Positions 9,346-18,532 of a stretch of 64,000 nucleotides of DNA are shown here, piece after piece; position 1 is the first letter of the stretch; every line of letters begins with the position of its first letter. The notes under the pieces are model-generated. The model did not search any database. It saw only the letters and a program-made list of their open reading frames with translations, and was not told the origin of the DNA. The DNA is from Aquiflexum lacus (GTDB lineage: Bacteria; Bacteroidota; Bacteroidia; Cytophagales; Cyclobacteriaceae), in the NCBI RefSeq assembly GCF_015476655.1, contig NZ_JABFHF010000009.1, positions 62,001 through 126,000 on the forward strand, written 5' to 3'. Made by a program: the position numbers and the translations under genes.

Positions 9346-10965
9346 ATGCCCAAAAACAGCCTGAACATCCTCTTTTCATTAGGGATAGTAGCTTTTCTTT
9401 TTTCCTGCAGTAAAACACCTCAGGAAGAAAAACAACAAAGACCCAATATCATTTTTATCATGTCAGACGATCATGCTTATCAGGCCATTTCTGCCTATGA
9501 TAATAAGTTGATCAATACCCCAAATATTGACCGGATTGCCAATATGGGCATGTTGTTTACCAATGCCTGCGTGACCAATTCGATCTGCGCCCCTTCCCGG
9601 GCTACGATCCTGACGGGTAAGCATTCCCACCTCAATGGAAAGACCGACAATATTTTTCCGTTCGATACCACCAACGTTACTTTCCCACAGATTTTACAAG
9701 ATGCAGGTTATCAGACGGCCATGTTTGGCAAACTCCATTTTGGAAATAACCCCAAAGGATTTGACCAATTCAAAATTCTTCCCGGTCAGGGGACCTATTA
9801 CAATCCTACATTTATTACCAAAAATGAAGGTACTTATGATGTGGAAGGGTATGTGACGGATATCATAACAGATATGACTTTGGATTGGCTTCAAAATGAG
9901 CGAAAGGAAGAAGAGCCATTTTTGCTGATGTATTTGCACAAAGCACCACATAGGGAATGGCTACCTGCCGAGCGGCATATTGCGGAATTTACGCAAAAGG
10001 AATTTCCTGAACCAGTGACACTTTTTGATGATTATTCAGGAAGAGGAAGTGCAGCGAAAGAAGCGGAGATGAATCTCTTGAAGCACATGAATTGGGCTGG
10101 AGATTCCAAATTATATCCACAGGTAATGGATGAATTGGGTATTCCTGATGCCTCAGGTTGGGATAAGAGAGCTTTTGAAAGGGAAGTTGGCCGAATGAAC
10201 CCAAGCCAAAGGGCAAATTGGGACAAGACCTACACACAGGTCAATGAAGATTTCAAAAAAGCTTTTCCGGGTATGAGCGAAGAAGATAAAATGAGGTGGA
10301 GGTACCAAAGGTATATGCAGGATTACTTGGGAACCATTGCTGCTGTCGATGAGAATATCGGCAAAGTATTGGATTATTTGGAAGCCAACGGATTGATGGA
10401 AAATACCATTATTGTATACACGTCGGATCAAGGTTTTTATTTGGGTGAGCATGGTTGGTTTGACAAACGTTTTGTCTATAACGAATCCTTTAAAACGCCA
10501 TTAATGGTAGCCTGGCCTGGAAAGATCAAAGCAGGTTCAAGGTCAGACGTGATGGTACAGAACTTGGATTTCGCTCAAACTTTCCTTGAAGCAGCACAAA
10601 TCCAGGCCCCTGCTGACATGCAGGGAGAAAGTCTTATACCGTTATTGACTGGTAATTCAGATCAGTGGAACCGGGATGCTGTTTATTACCACTACTATGA
10701 ATATCCTTCTATACACATGGTCAAGCGGCATTATGCCATTGTCACCAGAGAATATAAATTGATCCATTTTTACTACGATGTGGACGAATGGGAACTTTAT
10801 GACCGGGCCAATGACCCGCATGAGTTGAAAAATGTGTATGATGATCCGGCGTATTCTGAAATCAGGGAAAAACTGCATAAAGACTTGGAAGCTTTGCGAG
10901 AAAAATATGGGGATTCTTCAGAGATCAGTCAGGAATTGTTGGAGAGGTATTTGGAGAGGATTTAA
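9346..10965 (+). CDS. Sulfatase (GlcNAc-6-sulfatase-like), lipoprotein
   Basis: 539 residues, lipobox LFSC (Cys21). Metal-binding D41-D42 in MSDDHAYQAISAY, formylglycine motif C81-A-P-S-R, then GKLHFG, and TSDQGFYLGEHGWFDKRF near 360. The SDDHAYQAISAY opening and the late GEHGWFDKR segment recall sulfatases acting on N-acetylglucosamine-6-sulfate or related hexose sulfates; that assignment is from memory of the family and is tentative. The C-terminal region (WELYDRANDPHELKN) is the standard sulfatase tail. It sits between two terminator or spacer regions and may be transcribed alone. Confidence 0.93.
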   Translation: MPKNSLNILFSLGIVAFLFSCSKTPQEEKQQRPNIIFIMSDDHAYQAISAYDNKLINTPNIDRIANMGMLFTNACVTNSICAPSRATILTGKHSHLNGKTDNIFPFDTTNVTFPQILQDAGYQTAMFGKLHFGNNPKGFDQFKILPGQGTYYNPTFITKNEGTYDVEGYVTDIITDMTLDWLQNERKEEEPFLLMYLHKAPHREWLPAERHIAEFTQKEFPEPVTLFDDYSGRGSAAKEAEMNLLKHMNWAGDSKLYPQVMDELGIPDASGWDKRAFEREVGRMNPSQRANWDKTYTQVNEDFKKAFPGMSEEDKMRWRYQRYMQDYLGTIAAVDENIGKVLDYLEANGLMENTIIVYTSDQGFYLGEHGWFDKRFVYNESFKTPLMVAWPGKIKAGSRSDVMVQNLDFAQTFLEAAQIQAPADMQGESLIPLLTGNSDQWNRDAVYYHYYEYPSIHMVKRHYAIVTREYKLIHFYYDVDEWELYDRANDPHELKNVYDDPAYSEIREKLHKDLEALREKYGDSSEISQELLERYLERI

Positions 10966-11080
10966 GACTCGATGTTGAATGACCGATGACCGATGTGAAG
11001 TTTGAAGATGAAAGGAAGCAAAGTTCAAAAATCAAAGTAAAGACAGAGTATTAGAAACAAGAGACATGAAGGATGAGCTT
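10966..11080. repeat. Purine-rich low-complexity spacer
   Basis: This stretch is built from short imperfect repeats (GATGACCGATG, AAGTTTGAAGATGAAAGG, AGAAACAAGAGACATGAAGG). The same vocabulary is used in the large repeat region at 45481-46320. No gene or terminator is evident. Confidence 0.5.
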
Positions 11081-11323
11081 TTATTTTGTTTTCCTTAAAA
11101 CTATCTTTTTTCCACCTAGTTGTTCCATTTCAATCAGTTCATCGAATTTGGGAACATCGTCTTCAAGAACTTCCAGTATTTTTATCAAAATCTTTTCCTG
11201 CCTTTCTTGAATCGTTACAAGTCTTTCATGTGATTCGGCCAATTTGACCAATCCGGCTTCAAACCTGTCCTGCCGAACAAGCATTTCGGAAAGCAGTTCC
11301 ACTATCTTATCTTCATTTTTCAT
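11081..11323 (-). CDS. Small coiled-coil protein of unknown function
   Basis: About 80 highly charged residues from MKNEDKIVELLSEML, with heptad-like spacing of Leu, Ile and Val over most of the chain (residues ~5-65), suggesting one long coiled coil. The frame extends upstream to 11389, but those 22 residues are atypical and would overlap the opposite-strand remnant, so ATG 11323 is chosen. No family was recognised. It could be an accessory or oligomerisation protein; it may equally be a remnant of a larger gene. Confidence 0.55.
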   Translation of the reverse strand: MKNEDKIVELLSEMLVRQDRFEAGLVKLAESHERLVTIQERQEKILIKILEVLEDDVPKFDELIEMEQLGGKKIVLRKTK

Positions 11324-11369
11324 GGTTAAATTTAAACATTTCTGATTTATGTTGGGGGGAGTTTTGTAA

Positions 11370-11681
11370 ATTTTAATATTTAAACCCATGATCTTGAGGT
11401 TATATGGTGAAGCAAGGATTTTTCACAAAAGGGATAATAAGTTTGAACAATATTCAGGTCTTTTTTCTCAAAATATTGGAGCAAGGCAAATCATCGAAAT
11501 GGATGTTGAATTGGTCCAAACCTCCTGCGGTTTTGCCGTCCCATTTATGGATTTCAAGGAGGAGCGGACCACTTTAAATTCTTGGGCTGAAAAACAGGGT
11601 GAGGATAACATTAAAGAATATTGGAAAAACAAAAATCCCATAAGTATCGATGGATTTGAAACAAAAATTTTTGAAGATTAA
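11370..11681 (+). pseudogene. 5'-truncated pyridoxamine-phosphate-oxidase-like (flavin-binding split barrel) gene
   Basis: The translated segment FKPMILRLYGEARIF...GARQIIEMDVELVQTSCGFAVPFMDF matches, by recognition, the C-terminal half of the roughly 180-residue PNPOx-like/general-stress-protein family of Bacteroidota. In that family the N-terminal half holds most of the flavin-binding barrel. Here an in-frame stop at 11367-11369 cuts the frame just before the conserved PMILRLYG, and the N-terminal half is absent upstream, where the coiled-coil gene starts instead. ATG 11388 could still give a 97-residue product, but it would lack half the fold. Best read as a remnant left by deletion. Confidence 0.6.
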
Positions 11682-11891
11682 ACACAAGTTCAAACAGCCT
11701 TTTCTTATTGTAAATCAAGTTTTTATAAAAAATTTTATTCATAAATCAATTTGTAGCACCGGATTTGCAACCTTGAACAACATCGTTAGTAGGTTAAAAT
11801 CACCAATAGCTTAAAAGTTCTGGGGAATGTTATTGGACCGATCAAAAAAATATGATAGTTCACAGAAAGACAAAGATTTCTAATAAGGAAA

Positions 11892-12563
11892 ATGGAAAAC
11901 AATACATTATTGCAAAAAGAAAATATTGGCTCAAAAGATAAATTATGGTCGCGATCATTCTTTATTAAAACATTAATGAATGGATTATTATTGGTTTTGC
12001 CAACCATCATTATCTTATTTTTATTATCCATAATTTTTAAATTTGTATTTAATATAGTGGCTCCAATTAGCTCTTTATTAGACAATAATGCAGAATCACC
12101 ACCATTAATTATCAATGTGATGGCTTTGTTGATTCTGATTGCACTGATTTTCATCATTGGTTTATTTTTGAGAAATGCCAGAAGTACCAGATATTTTAAA
12201 AGTTTTGAGGATAATTATTTACTTCAAATACCATTGTACTCCACACTTCAAGAAATCATAGCCCAATTTACAGGACTTAAGAAAATGCCTTTTAGCCAAG
12301 TAGTTTTGGTAGATCCCTATAACACCGGTGTGCTAATGACCGGGTTTGTGACGGAAATTGTTTCGAAGGATTTATACACGATTTTTGTGCCGACTGCACC
12401 TAACCCCATGAACGGAAATATTTACCATGTTCCAATTTCACAATTAAGGTTCTTGGATATTGAGCCTGAAAAAGCCATGCGCTCTGTTATTGGAATGGGA
12501 ACAGGGTCCTCAATATTGTTTGCTTCAAAAGATAGGGTTCAGGAGATGGAGGAAATAGATTAA
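11892..12563 (+). CDS. DUF502 family membrane protein
   Basis: 223 residues with two transmembrane helices (about 32-52 and 76-96) and a cytosolic or periplasmic tail. PYNTGVLMTGFVTE, IFVPTAPNPMNG and the late GMGTGSS segment are hallmarks of DUF502. The family has no established biochemical role; members are inner-membrane proteins related to COV (continuous vascular ring) proteins of plants. It stands alone between an AT-rich 210-bp upstream spacer and the next gene, with no operon partner. Confidence 0.88.
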   Translation: MENNTLLQKENIGSKDKLWSRSFFIKTLMNGLLLVLPTIIILFLLSIIFKFVFNIVAPISSLLDNNAESPPLIINVMALLILIALIFIIGLFLRNARSTRYFKSFEDNYLLQIPLYSTLQEIIAQFTGLKKMPFSQVVLVDPYNTGVLMTGFVTEIVSKDLYTIFVPTAPNPMNGNIYHVPISQLRFLDIEPEKAMRSVIGMGTGSSILFASKDRVQEMEEID

Positions 12564-12710
12564 TAAATTGAAGGTAATTTGGGAAATAACGCTATTTCAC
12601 ATTAACTGTATAAGTCAAGGATTTTTAGATTTTTACCATGGGGTAAACATTCAGCCCGTTCCTCAAATTGCCTTAGTTTTTTTCCTCGGAATAACTTAAA
12701 ATAGGTTCCT

Positions 12711-14864
12711 ATGAAAACATCCTTGGTAACCATTCTTGTCGCATTCCTTTTTGTTTCAGAAGCCCTTAGCCAATCGGTTTACATTTTGCTTGACCAATCC
12801 TCCATAGAGGCAAATTATGCTGTAGAAAAACTAAAGCCTGAATTGGTTTCCCAAAAGTATGAGTTGATTTCTCAACCAAAAAATTACGATTATTTGATCA
12901 ACTTGGGGATAGCCTCCTCCCAAATAGGTCCTGAATCCTTTGAGATAAAAACTGAAGGCAATAAAATATCAGTCTTAGGTGGAGATGCAAGAGGATTGAT
13001 TTATGGAACACTTTCCTTGGCTGAATCATTGAGAAACGGCGCATCATTAGGGGAAATTGGTTTCAAAAGCGAAAAACCTCATTTCCCCTTAAGGGCTATC
13101 AAACACAATACTTCATGGTATTCCTACAGGCCGAGTTCTGCGCTTGACCTACATACCGAAACCCTGAAAGATGTCAAATACTGGGAGGCATTTTTGGATA
13201 TGATGGTAGAAAACAGGTTCAACTCTCTTTCAATTTGGAACCTGCATCCTTTTGTGTTTATGATCAAGCCCAAGAATTTTCCTGAGGCAAGCCCCTTCAA
13301 TGATAAGGAAATGGAAGAGTGGAAAAAACTTCACAAATCCATTTTCAGAATGGCCAAAGAAAGGGCCATCGAAACCTACATCATTCCCTTTAATATTTTC
13401 GTCAGTCATGAATTTGCCAATGCTCATAATATCGCACTTGAGAATGTATATCCACATTATTATGTAACCGGCGATACCTCAGAATTGGTCAAAAGATACA
13501 CGAGGGAAAGTGTGACACAGCTACTTCAGGAGTACCCTGAACTGACTGGATTTGGACTGACACTTGGCGAAGGTATGGCGGGGATGAATCCTCAACAGCG
13601 TGAGGATTGGATGTTTGAGACTTATATTGAGGGGATGAGACTGGCGGGAAGACCGTCTAAATTGGTTCACAGGATTCCTTTTTCAAGCACTACGGAATCT
13701 TTGGGGGCTACGAGTGTTGAATTAGAACAGTTAACAAGAAAAGCCATAGAAAGAGAAGCAAAGTTGGATTTTATTGATGGGCCGATTTGGGCGGATTTAA
13801 AATACAATTGGTCGCATGCACATTCGACTCCTAAACTTGTAAAGGTTCACGGAGGAGAAATGTTCGATACTTTTTACAACCCCTTGCCTGAGGGGTTTAA
13901 AATTACCTATACCGCTAGAAATGAGGATTTCTTTGCATTGAGGTGGGGAGTCCCACAATTTGTCAGGGATCATATTGCCGAGAATAGTCAGCCCTATGTT
14001 GGGGGATATTTTGTTGGTTCGGAAAGCTATATTCCAGCCAAAGATTATTTTACAGCTGTGGAAGGCCCTGTTGATTGGGATTTTGCTTTCCAAAGGCAAT
14101 GGCTTTTTTATAAACTTTGGGGCAGGTTGTTATATAATCCCGATACCCCTGACGAAGTTTTTGCAGCGACCTATGTAAAAAAATTCGGAGCAGATGGGAG
14201 TAAATTATTGGAAGCAATGTCTTTGGCTTCTTCTACCCAATTGAAAATCGGTTCCCTTTATGATTCAAGGTGGGACTTTACACTGTATGGAGAAGGGTTG
14301 ATGGCTTTGGTTGGAGATACTACAAAGTATATTTCCGCAGACATTCTGATCAATCAGCCCACTCTTGACCCGGATTATGTATCCGTTAAAGATTATATCT
14401 CTGCGGTTAAAACAGGAAAGAAATTTGAGCCAGCTATAATCACTCCTCTGATTTTGATAAGCCTATTGGAAAAGGATTGCCAAATGGCTTTGGACCTTAT
14501 CAAAAATATTGAACCCAAACAGAACAATGCTTTGATGTATGAATTGGCCGATATCAAAATCTGGGCAAACTTAGGCTTACACCTTGCCGAAAAACTCAAA
14601 GGATCTATTTCCCTTGAATCTTATAGGGAAGGACTTGGAAATAACCACAAAGCTGAAGCGGTTTCCTCATTTACCAATGCTTTGCAATATTGGGATGAGA
14701 TCATTGCCATCTCAAGGCCGATATACAAAGACATGCCCCTGACCCATTACAATGGGAGCAGTCATGATCGAAATGATGATAACCTGTTCCATTGGGCTTT
14801 GATCAGGGATGAAGTGGCACATGATATTGAAATAGCAAGATCGGCAACTTTATTAAAACCTTAA
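12711..14864 (+). CDS. GH67/GH20-like exported glycoside hydrolase
   Basis: 717 residues with a signal peptide cleaved near ALSQS. Residues ~60-125 (LGGDARGLIYGTLSLAESLR) match the small alpha/beta domain that precedes the TIM barrel in GH67, GH20, GH84 and GH115 enzymes. A barrel-like region follows from ~130 (FPLRAIKHNTSWY, MMVENRFNSLSIWN, GFGLTLGEGMAG). Acidic residues in LTLGEGM and in the later FIDGPIW are candidates for catalysis, but no family assignment is firm. The neighbourhood (sulfatases, CE15-like esterase) suggests action on a uronic-acid-containing glycan. Confidence 0.7.
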   Translation: MKTSLVTILVAFLFVSEALSQSVYILLDQSSIEANYAVEKLKPELVSQKYELISQPKNYDYLINLGIASSQIGPESFEIKTEGNKISVLGGDARGLIYGTLSLAESLRNGASLGEIGFKSEKPHFPLRAIKHNTSWYSYRPSSALDLHTETLKDVKYWEAFLDMMVENRFNSLSIWNLHPFVFMIKPKNFPEASPFNDKEMEEWKKLHKSIFRMAKERAIETYIIPFNIFVSHEFANAHNIALENVYPHYYVTGDTSELVKRYTRESVTQLLQEYPELTGFGLTLGEGMAGMNPQQREDWMFETYIEGMRLAGRPSKLVHRIPFSSTTESLGATSVELEQLTRKAIEREAKLDFIDGPIWADLKYNWSHAHSTPKLVKVHGGEMFDTFYNPLPEGFKITYTARNEDFFALRWGVPQFVRDHIAENSQPYVGGYFVGSESYIPAKDYFTAVEGPVDWDFAFQRQWLFYKLWGRLLYNPDTPDEVFAATYVKKFGADGSKLLEAMSLASSTQLKIGSLYDSRWDFTLYGEGLMALVGDTTKYISADILINQPTLDPDYVSVKDYISAVKTGKKFEPAIITPLILISLLEKDCQMALDLIKNIEPKQNNALMYELADIKIWANLGLHLAEKLKGSISLESYREGLGNNHKAEAVSSFTNALQYWDEIIAISRPIYKDMPLTHYNGSSHDRNDDNLFHWALIRDEVAHDIEIARSATLLKP

Positions 14865-15217
14865 ATTGAAAAAAACTAGTTTCTTACCAATAACTTAATG
14901 ATAGAATTTCCATTAACCCATATCCACCACCCCCATGCCCAAAAACCTCTTTCCGCCTTTACATCCATTACAAGTTGGTCTTTGGAATAGGTACTATTTG
15001 GAATGGGATAAACTCTCGAGGTGAAAGGTTTCAGTAAAACCAAAAGGAAAACTCGGTAAACTTAATCTAGTCCTTAATTCAACAAGATGATAAACGAAGA
15101 AAAGTATTCATCAATCTTTAGATCAAATGTTATAAGCATACCCTCCCAATATGGAGATCCAAAACCGAAGATTCCTATCGCAAATGGCTAAACAGAAAAT
15201 AAAAACTTTAACCTACC
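14865..15217. other. 353-bp intergenic region, no gene seen
   Basis: The spacer between the GH67-like gene and the next sulfatase is AT-rich, with C-rich runs near 14930-14970. It holds no ORF, strong hairpin, RNA gene or recognised promoter. It presumably carries the sulfatase promoter and leader. Confidence 0.5.
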
Positions 15218-16732
15218 ATGAAGACATTTCAACAGCTGTATAAACTATTTGCAAGATTATTCATCCTCAGTGCAATATTCCTTAATCTTCCGGTTATGCC
15301 TGTATTTGCCCAAAATGAAAAACCTAACATTTTGCTTATTGCTATAGATGATCTGAACGATTGGGTAGGGCACTTGAAGGGACACCCTATGGTTCAGACT
15401 CCCAACATAGACCGATTGGCAGCCAGTGGAATTGCATTTACAAATGCCCACGTACAAGCCCCATTATGTAACCCATCAAGATCAAGTATATTGACGGGTT
15501 TGAGACCAACCACCACCGGGATATATGCCTTGGGACCTTGGTTCAGAGACCTGGAAGGTTATAAGGACCTCGTCACGCTTCCACAATATTTTGAGAAGAA
15601 CGGTTATGAAACCATGGCGACGGGCAAAATATTTCACGATGCTTTTCCACCAAAAGAAGAAAGAAGAAATGGAACGGAATTTAGTGTTTGGGGATTTCAT
15701 GGCGGGTTTTTCCCGAGGCCAGAAGAACCATTTGTAAAAAATACAGGGCACCCCTTGGTCGATTGGGGAGTTTATCCCGAAACAGATTCCCTACAGGATG
15801 ATTGGAAAGTTACAGATTGGGCTATTGACCAATTGGAAAACAGACCAGAAAACAAACCCTTTTTCCTTTCTGTTGGAATCAGACATCCGCATTTACCGTT
15901 ATATGCTTCACAAAAATGGTTTGATCTTTATCCCGAGGAGAACCTGCTTTTACCCGAAACCAGGGCTGAAGACAGGGAAGACATTCCTCCTTTTTCATGG
16001 TATCTGCACTGGGATCTTCCTGAACCAAGAAGGGCCTGGCTTGAAATGAACCATCAATGGAAACCTAAAGTACGGGCCTATTTGGCAAGTATAAGTTTTG
16101 CCGATATGCTGGTAGGTAGGTTGTTGGATACATTGGAGAAAGAGGGCTTAACTGAAAATACCATTGTGGTGTTGTTTTCTGATCATGGATACCATTTAGG
16201 CACAAAAGGAATTACAGGAAAAAATTCGCTTTGGCATGAATCAACAAGGGTACCCTTTATTTTTTCAGGACCAGGAATACCTGAAAAAGGAAAGCTAAAT
16301 GATGTTCCGGTGGAACTGCTTGATCTTTATCCCACATTGGTCGCCCTAGTTGGATTACCAAATAAAGATGGACTCGATGGTCGGTCCCTTATGCAACTCC
16401 TTACGGATATCGCGTATAAACGTGAATCTCCGGCTATCTGTACCCATGGTCCTGATAATCATGTGGTCGTAACTGAGGAATGGCGTTTCATCCAATATGC
16501 GGACGGTTCCAGAGAACTTTATGACAGAAAAAATGATCAAAATGAATGGCACAATCTAGCTATATTGGAAGATTATATTCCTACAATGGATAAGCTTTCT
16601 AATTATTTGCCAAAAAGTGCAAAACCGGCACCTGGCAGCAAAACGAGACTGATAGAAATGATTGATGGAATGCCTTATTGGGAAGGGAAAATAATTCCTC
16701 ATGGGGCAAAAGTTCCAATGAAGTTTGATTAA
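15218..16732 (+). CDS. Sulfatase (iduronate-2-sulfatase-like), exported
   Basis: 504 residues, signal peptide cleaved after PVFAQ (~31-32). Metal pair D44-D45 in IDDLNDWVGHLKGHP, formylglycine motif C84-N-P-S-R, and SDHGYHLGTKGITGKNSLWHESTRVP near 325-350. The DDLNDWVG opening and CNPSR motif are typical of the iduronate-2-sulfatase-like branch, which also contains enzymes acting on algal uronic acid sulfates. A FAD-dependent oxidoreductase gene follows after 66 bp on the same strand. The substrate is inferred only from family resemblance. Confidence 0.93.
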   Translation: MKTFQQLYKLFARLFILSAIFLNLPVMPVFAQNEKPNILLIAIDDLNDWVGHLKGHPMVQTPNIDRLAASGIAFTNAHVQAPLCNPSRSSILTGLRPTTTGIYALGPWFRDLEGYKDLVTLPQYFEKNGYETMATGKIFHDAFPPKEERRNGTEFSVWGFHGGFFPRPEEPFVKNTGHPLVDWGVYPETDSLQDDWKVTDWAIDQLENRPENKPFFLSVGIRHPHLPLYASQKWFDLYPEENLLLPETRAEDREDIPPFSWYLHWDLPEPRRAWLEMNHQWKPKVRAYLASISFADMLVGRLLDTLEKEGLTENTIVVLFSDHGYHLGTKGITGKNSLWHESTRVPFIFSGPGIPEKGKLNDVPVELLDLYPTLVALVGLPNKDGLDGRSLMQLLTDIAYKRESPAICTHGPDNHVVVTEEWRFIQYADGSRELYDRKNDQNEWHNLAILEDYIPTMDKLSNYLPKSAKPAPGSKTRLIEMIDGMPYWEGKIIPHGAKVPMKFD

Positions 16733-16798
16733 CGCTTGTTTCAATCGGCAACCTAAATTTGTTTATTTAACCTTGATAAATCCATAAAACTTATACCA

Positions 16799-18460
16799 AT
16801 GAAATTCTATTTAAGCATCACCTGCATTTTTCTGTTGTTTTCTTTTAACTCGTGTAAAGAGGCCACTGATTTAAACCTCTATCAGTCCGACCTCATCATT
16901 TACGGAGGAACCTCTGCTGCCATCACCGCAGCCGTCCAAGCCAAAAAGATGGGCAAATCAGTCATCGTGGTATCGCCTGACATCCATTTGGGGGGATTGT
17001 CGGCGGGAGGGCTTGGATTTACCGATACCGGGGACAAATCTGTTATCGGGGGCTTGGCCAGGGAGTTTTACCACAGGATCTATATGCATTACCAGAATAA
17101 TGATGTGTGGAAATGGCAGAAAAAGGATGAATACGGCAATGTGGGGCAGGGGACACCGGCCATTGATGGGAATGCCCGGACCATGTGGATTTTTGAACCT
17201 CATGCCGCAGAAAAAGTTTTTGAGGATTTTGTTTCAGAATATGATATCCAAGTCCATCGGGATGAATGGTTGGATAGAGAAAATGGGGTCCAAATGGAAA
17301 ATGGCAAGATCACAGCCATCACCACCCTTTCCGGAAAAACCTTCAAAGGAAAAATGTTTATCGATGCCACTTATGAAGGGGATTTGATGGCTGCTGCAGG
17401 AGTCAGTTACCATGTGGGTAGGGAATCCAATGAAACTTATGGAGAAACATGGAATGGGGTGCAGTTTGGCGTATTCCAGCATAGGCATTATTTCTACGAG
17501 CCTATCAGTCCTTATGTGATTTCAGATGATCCTTCAAGCGGCCTGCTACCCGAGATTTCTGATGCCCAATTGGCAGAAAACGGTACAGGAGACAGTAAAG
17601 TACAGGCCTATAATTTCCGTATGTGCCTCAGCCAACATCCAGAAAATAGAGTTCCTTTTCCCAAACCCGAGGGATATGACCCTTCCCGTTATGAATTATT
17701 GGCAAGGGTGTATGAAACCGGATGGAATGAGACTTTTGATAAATTTGACCCCATCCCAAACCTGAAAACGGACACCAACAACCATGGCCCTTTCAGTACT
17801 GATTATATCGGGAAAAATTATGCTTATCCGGAAGCCACTTATGAGGAGCGCAAAGCTATCATCAAGGAGCATGAGGACTATCAAAAGGGCCTCATGTATT
17901 TTTTGGCCAATGATACCAAAGTTCCCGAAACAGTAAGAAATAAGATGAATAAATGGGGTTTGGCAAAAGATGAGTTTACGGACAACGGCAATTGGCCCCA
18001 TCAGATTTACGTCAGGGAGGCAAGGAGATTGATAGGGGATTATGTGATGACCGAGCATGATGTTTTGGTAGCCAAACAGGTTCCAAAACCCATTGGTATG
18101 GGTTCATATGCCTTGGATTCCCACAATATTCAGCGCATTGTAACAGCCGAGGGATATGTCCAGAATGAGGGAGATATTGGTGTCAAACCTAAGGAACCAT
18201 ACAGTATTTCCTATGGCACTATTATTCCCAAAAAACAGGAATGCGAGAACTTATTGGTTGCTGTTTGTGTCTCAAGCTCCCATACCGCTTTTGGATCTAT
18301 ACGGATGGAACCGGTTTTTATGATATTGGGCCAGTCTGCTGCTACGGCTGCAGCTTTGGCAATAGATGGAGATCTTGCTGTTCAGGATTTGCCTTATGAA
18401 AAATTACAGGAAAGACTGAAAGCAGATGGACAGGTGATGGTGTTAGAGGAAAGGTTGTAG
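16799..18460 (+). CDS. FAD-dependent oxidoreductase (FAD_oxidored family), lipoprotein
   Basis: 553 residues, lipobox FNSC (Cys19). The N-terminal dinucleotide-binding segment DLIIYGGTSAAITAAVQAKKMG (from residue 31) is followed by HLGGLSAGGLGFTD and FIDATYEGDL, all typical of the FAD_dependent oxidoreductase family PF12831. Its C-terminus has GQSAATAAALA, closing the FAD site. Such proteins are common in polysaccharide-utilisation regions and probably oxidise sugars or sugar acids in the periplasm, but few have known substrates. It lies between two sulfatase genes on the same strand and may be cotranscribed with them. Confidence 0.88.
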   Translation: MKFYLSITCIFLLFSFNSCKEATDLNLYQSDLIIYGGTSAAITAAVQAKKMGKSVIVVSPDIHLGGLSAGGLGFTDTGDKSVIGGLAREFYHRIYMHYQNNDVWKWQKKDEYGNVGQGTPAIDGNARTMWIFEPHAAEKVFEDFVSEYDIQVHRDEWLDRENGVQMENGKITAITTLSGKTFKGKMFIDATYEGDLMAAAGVSYHVGRESNETYGETWNGVQFGVFQHRHYFYEPISPYVISDDPSSGLLPEISDAQLAENGTGDSKVQAYNFRMCLSQHPENRVPFPKPEGYDPSRYELLARVYETGWNETFDKFDPIPNLKTDTNNHGPFSTDYIGKNYAYPEATYEERKAIIKEHEDYQKGLMYFLANDTKVPETVRNKMNKWGLAKDEFTDNGNWPHQIYVREARRLIGDYVMTEHDVLVAKQVPKPIGMGSYALDSHNIQRIVTAEGYVQNEGDIGVKPKEPYSISYGTIIPKKQECENLLVAVCVSSSHTAFGSIRMEPVFMILGQSAATAAALAIDGDLAVQDLPYEKLQERLKADGQVMVLEERL

Positions 18461-18532
18461 ATCGGTTTAAATCAGAAATATTACAGGAAGTTTATTTGTT
18501 GAGACAAAATATATGATCTAAATTAAAAGTTC

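Noticed and set aside
11786-12157. 123-residue minus-strand frame over the DUF502 gene start
   Set aside because: It overlaps the DUF502 coding region almost fully, and DUF502 is firmly recognised.
14865-15217. Possible small RNA or riboswitch in the 353-bp spacer
   Set aside because: No strong stem, terminator or conserved element could be found by eye.
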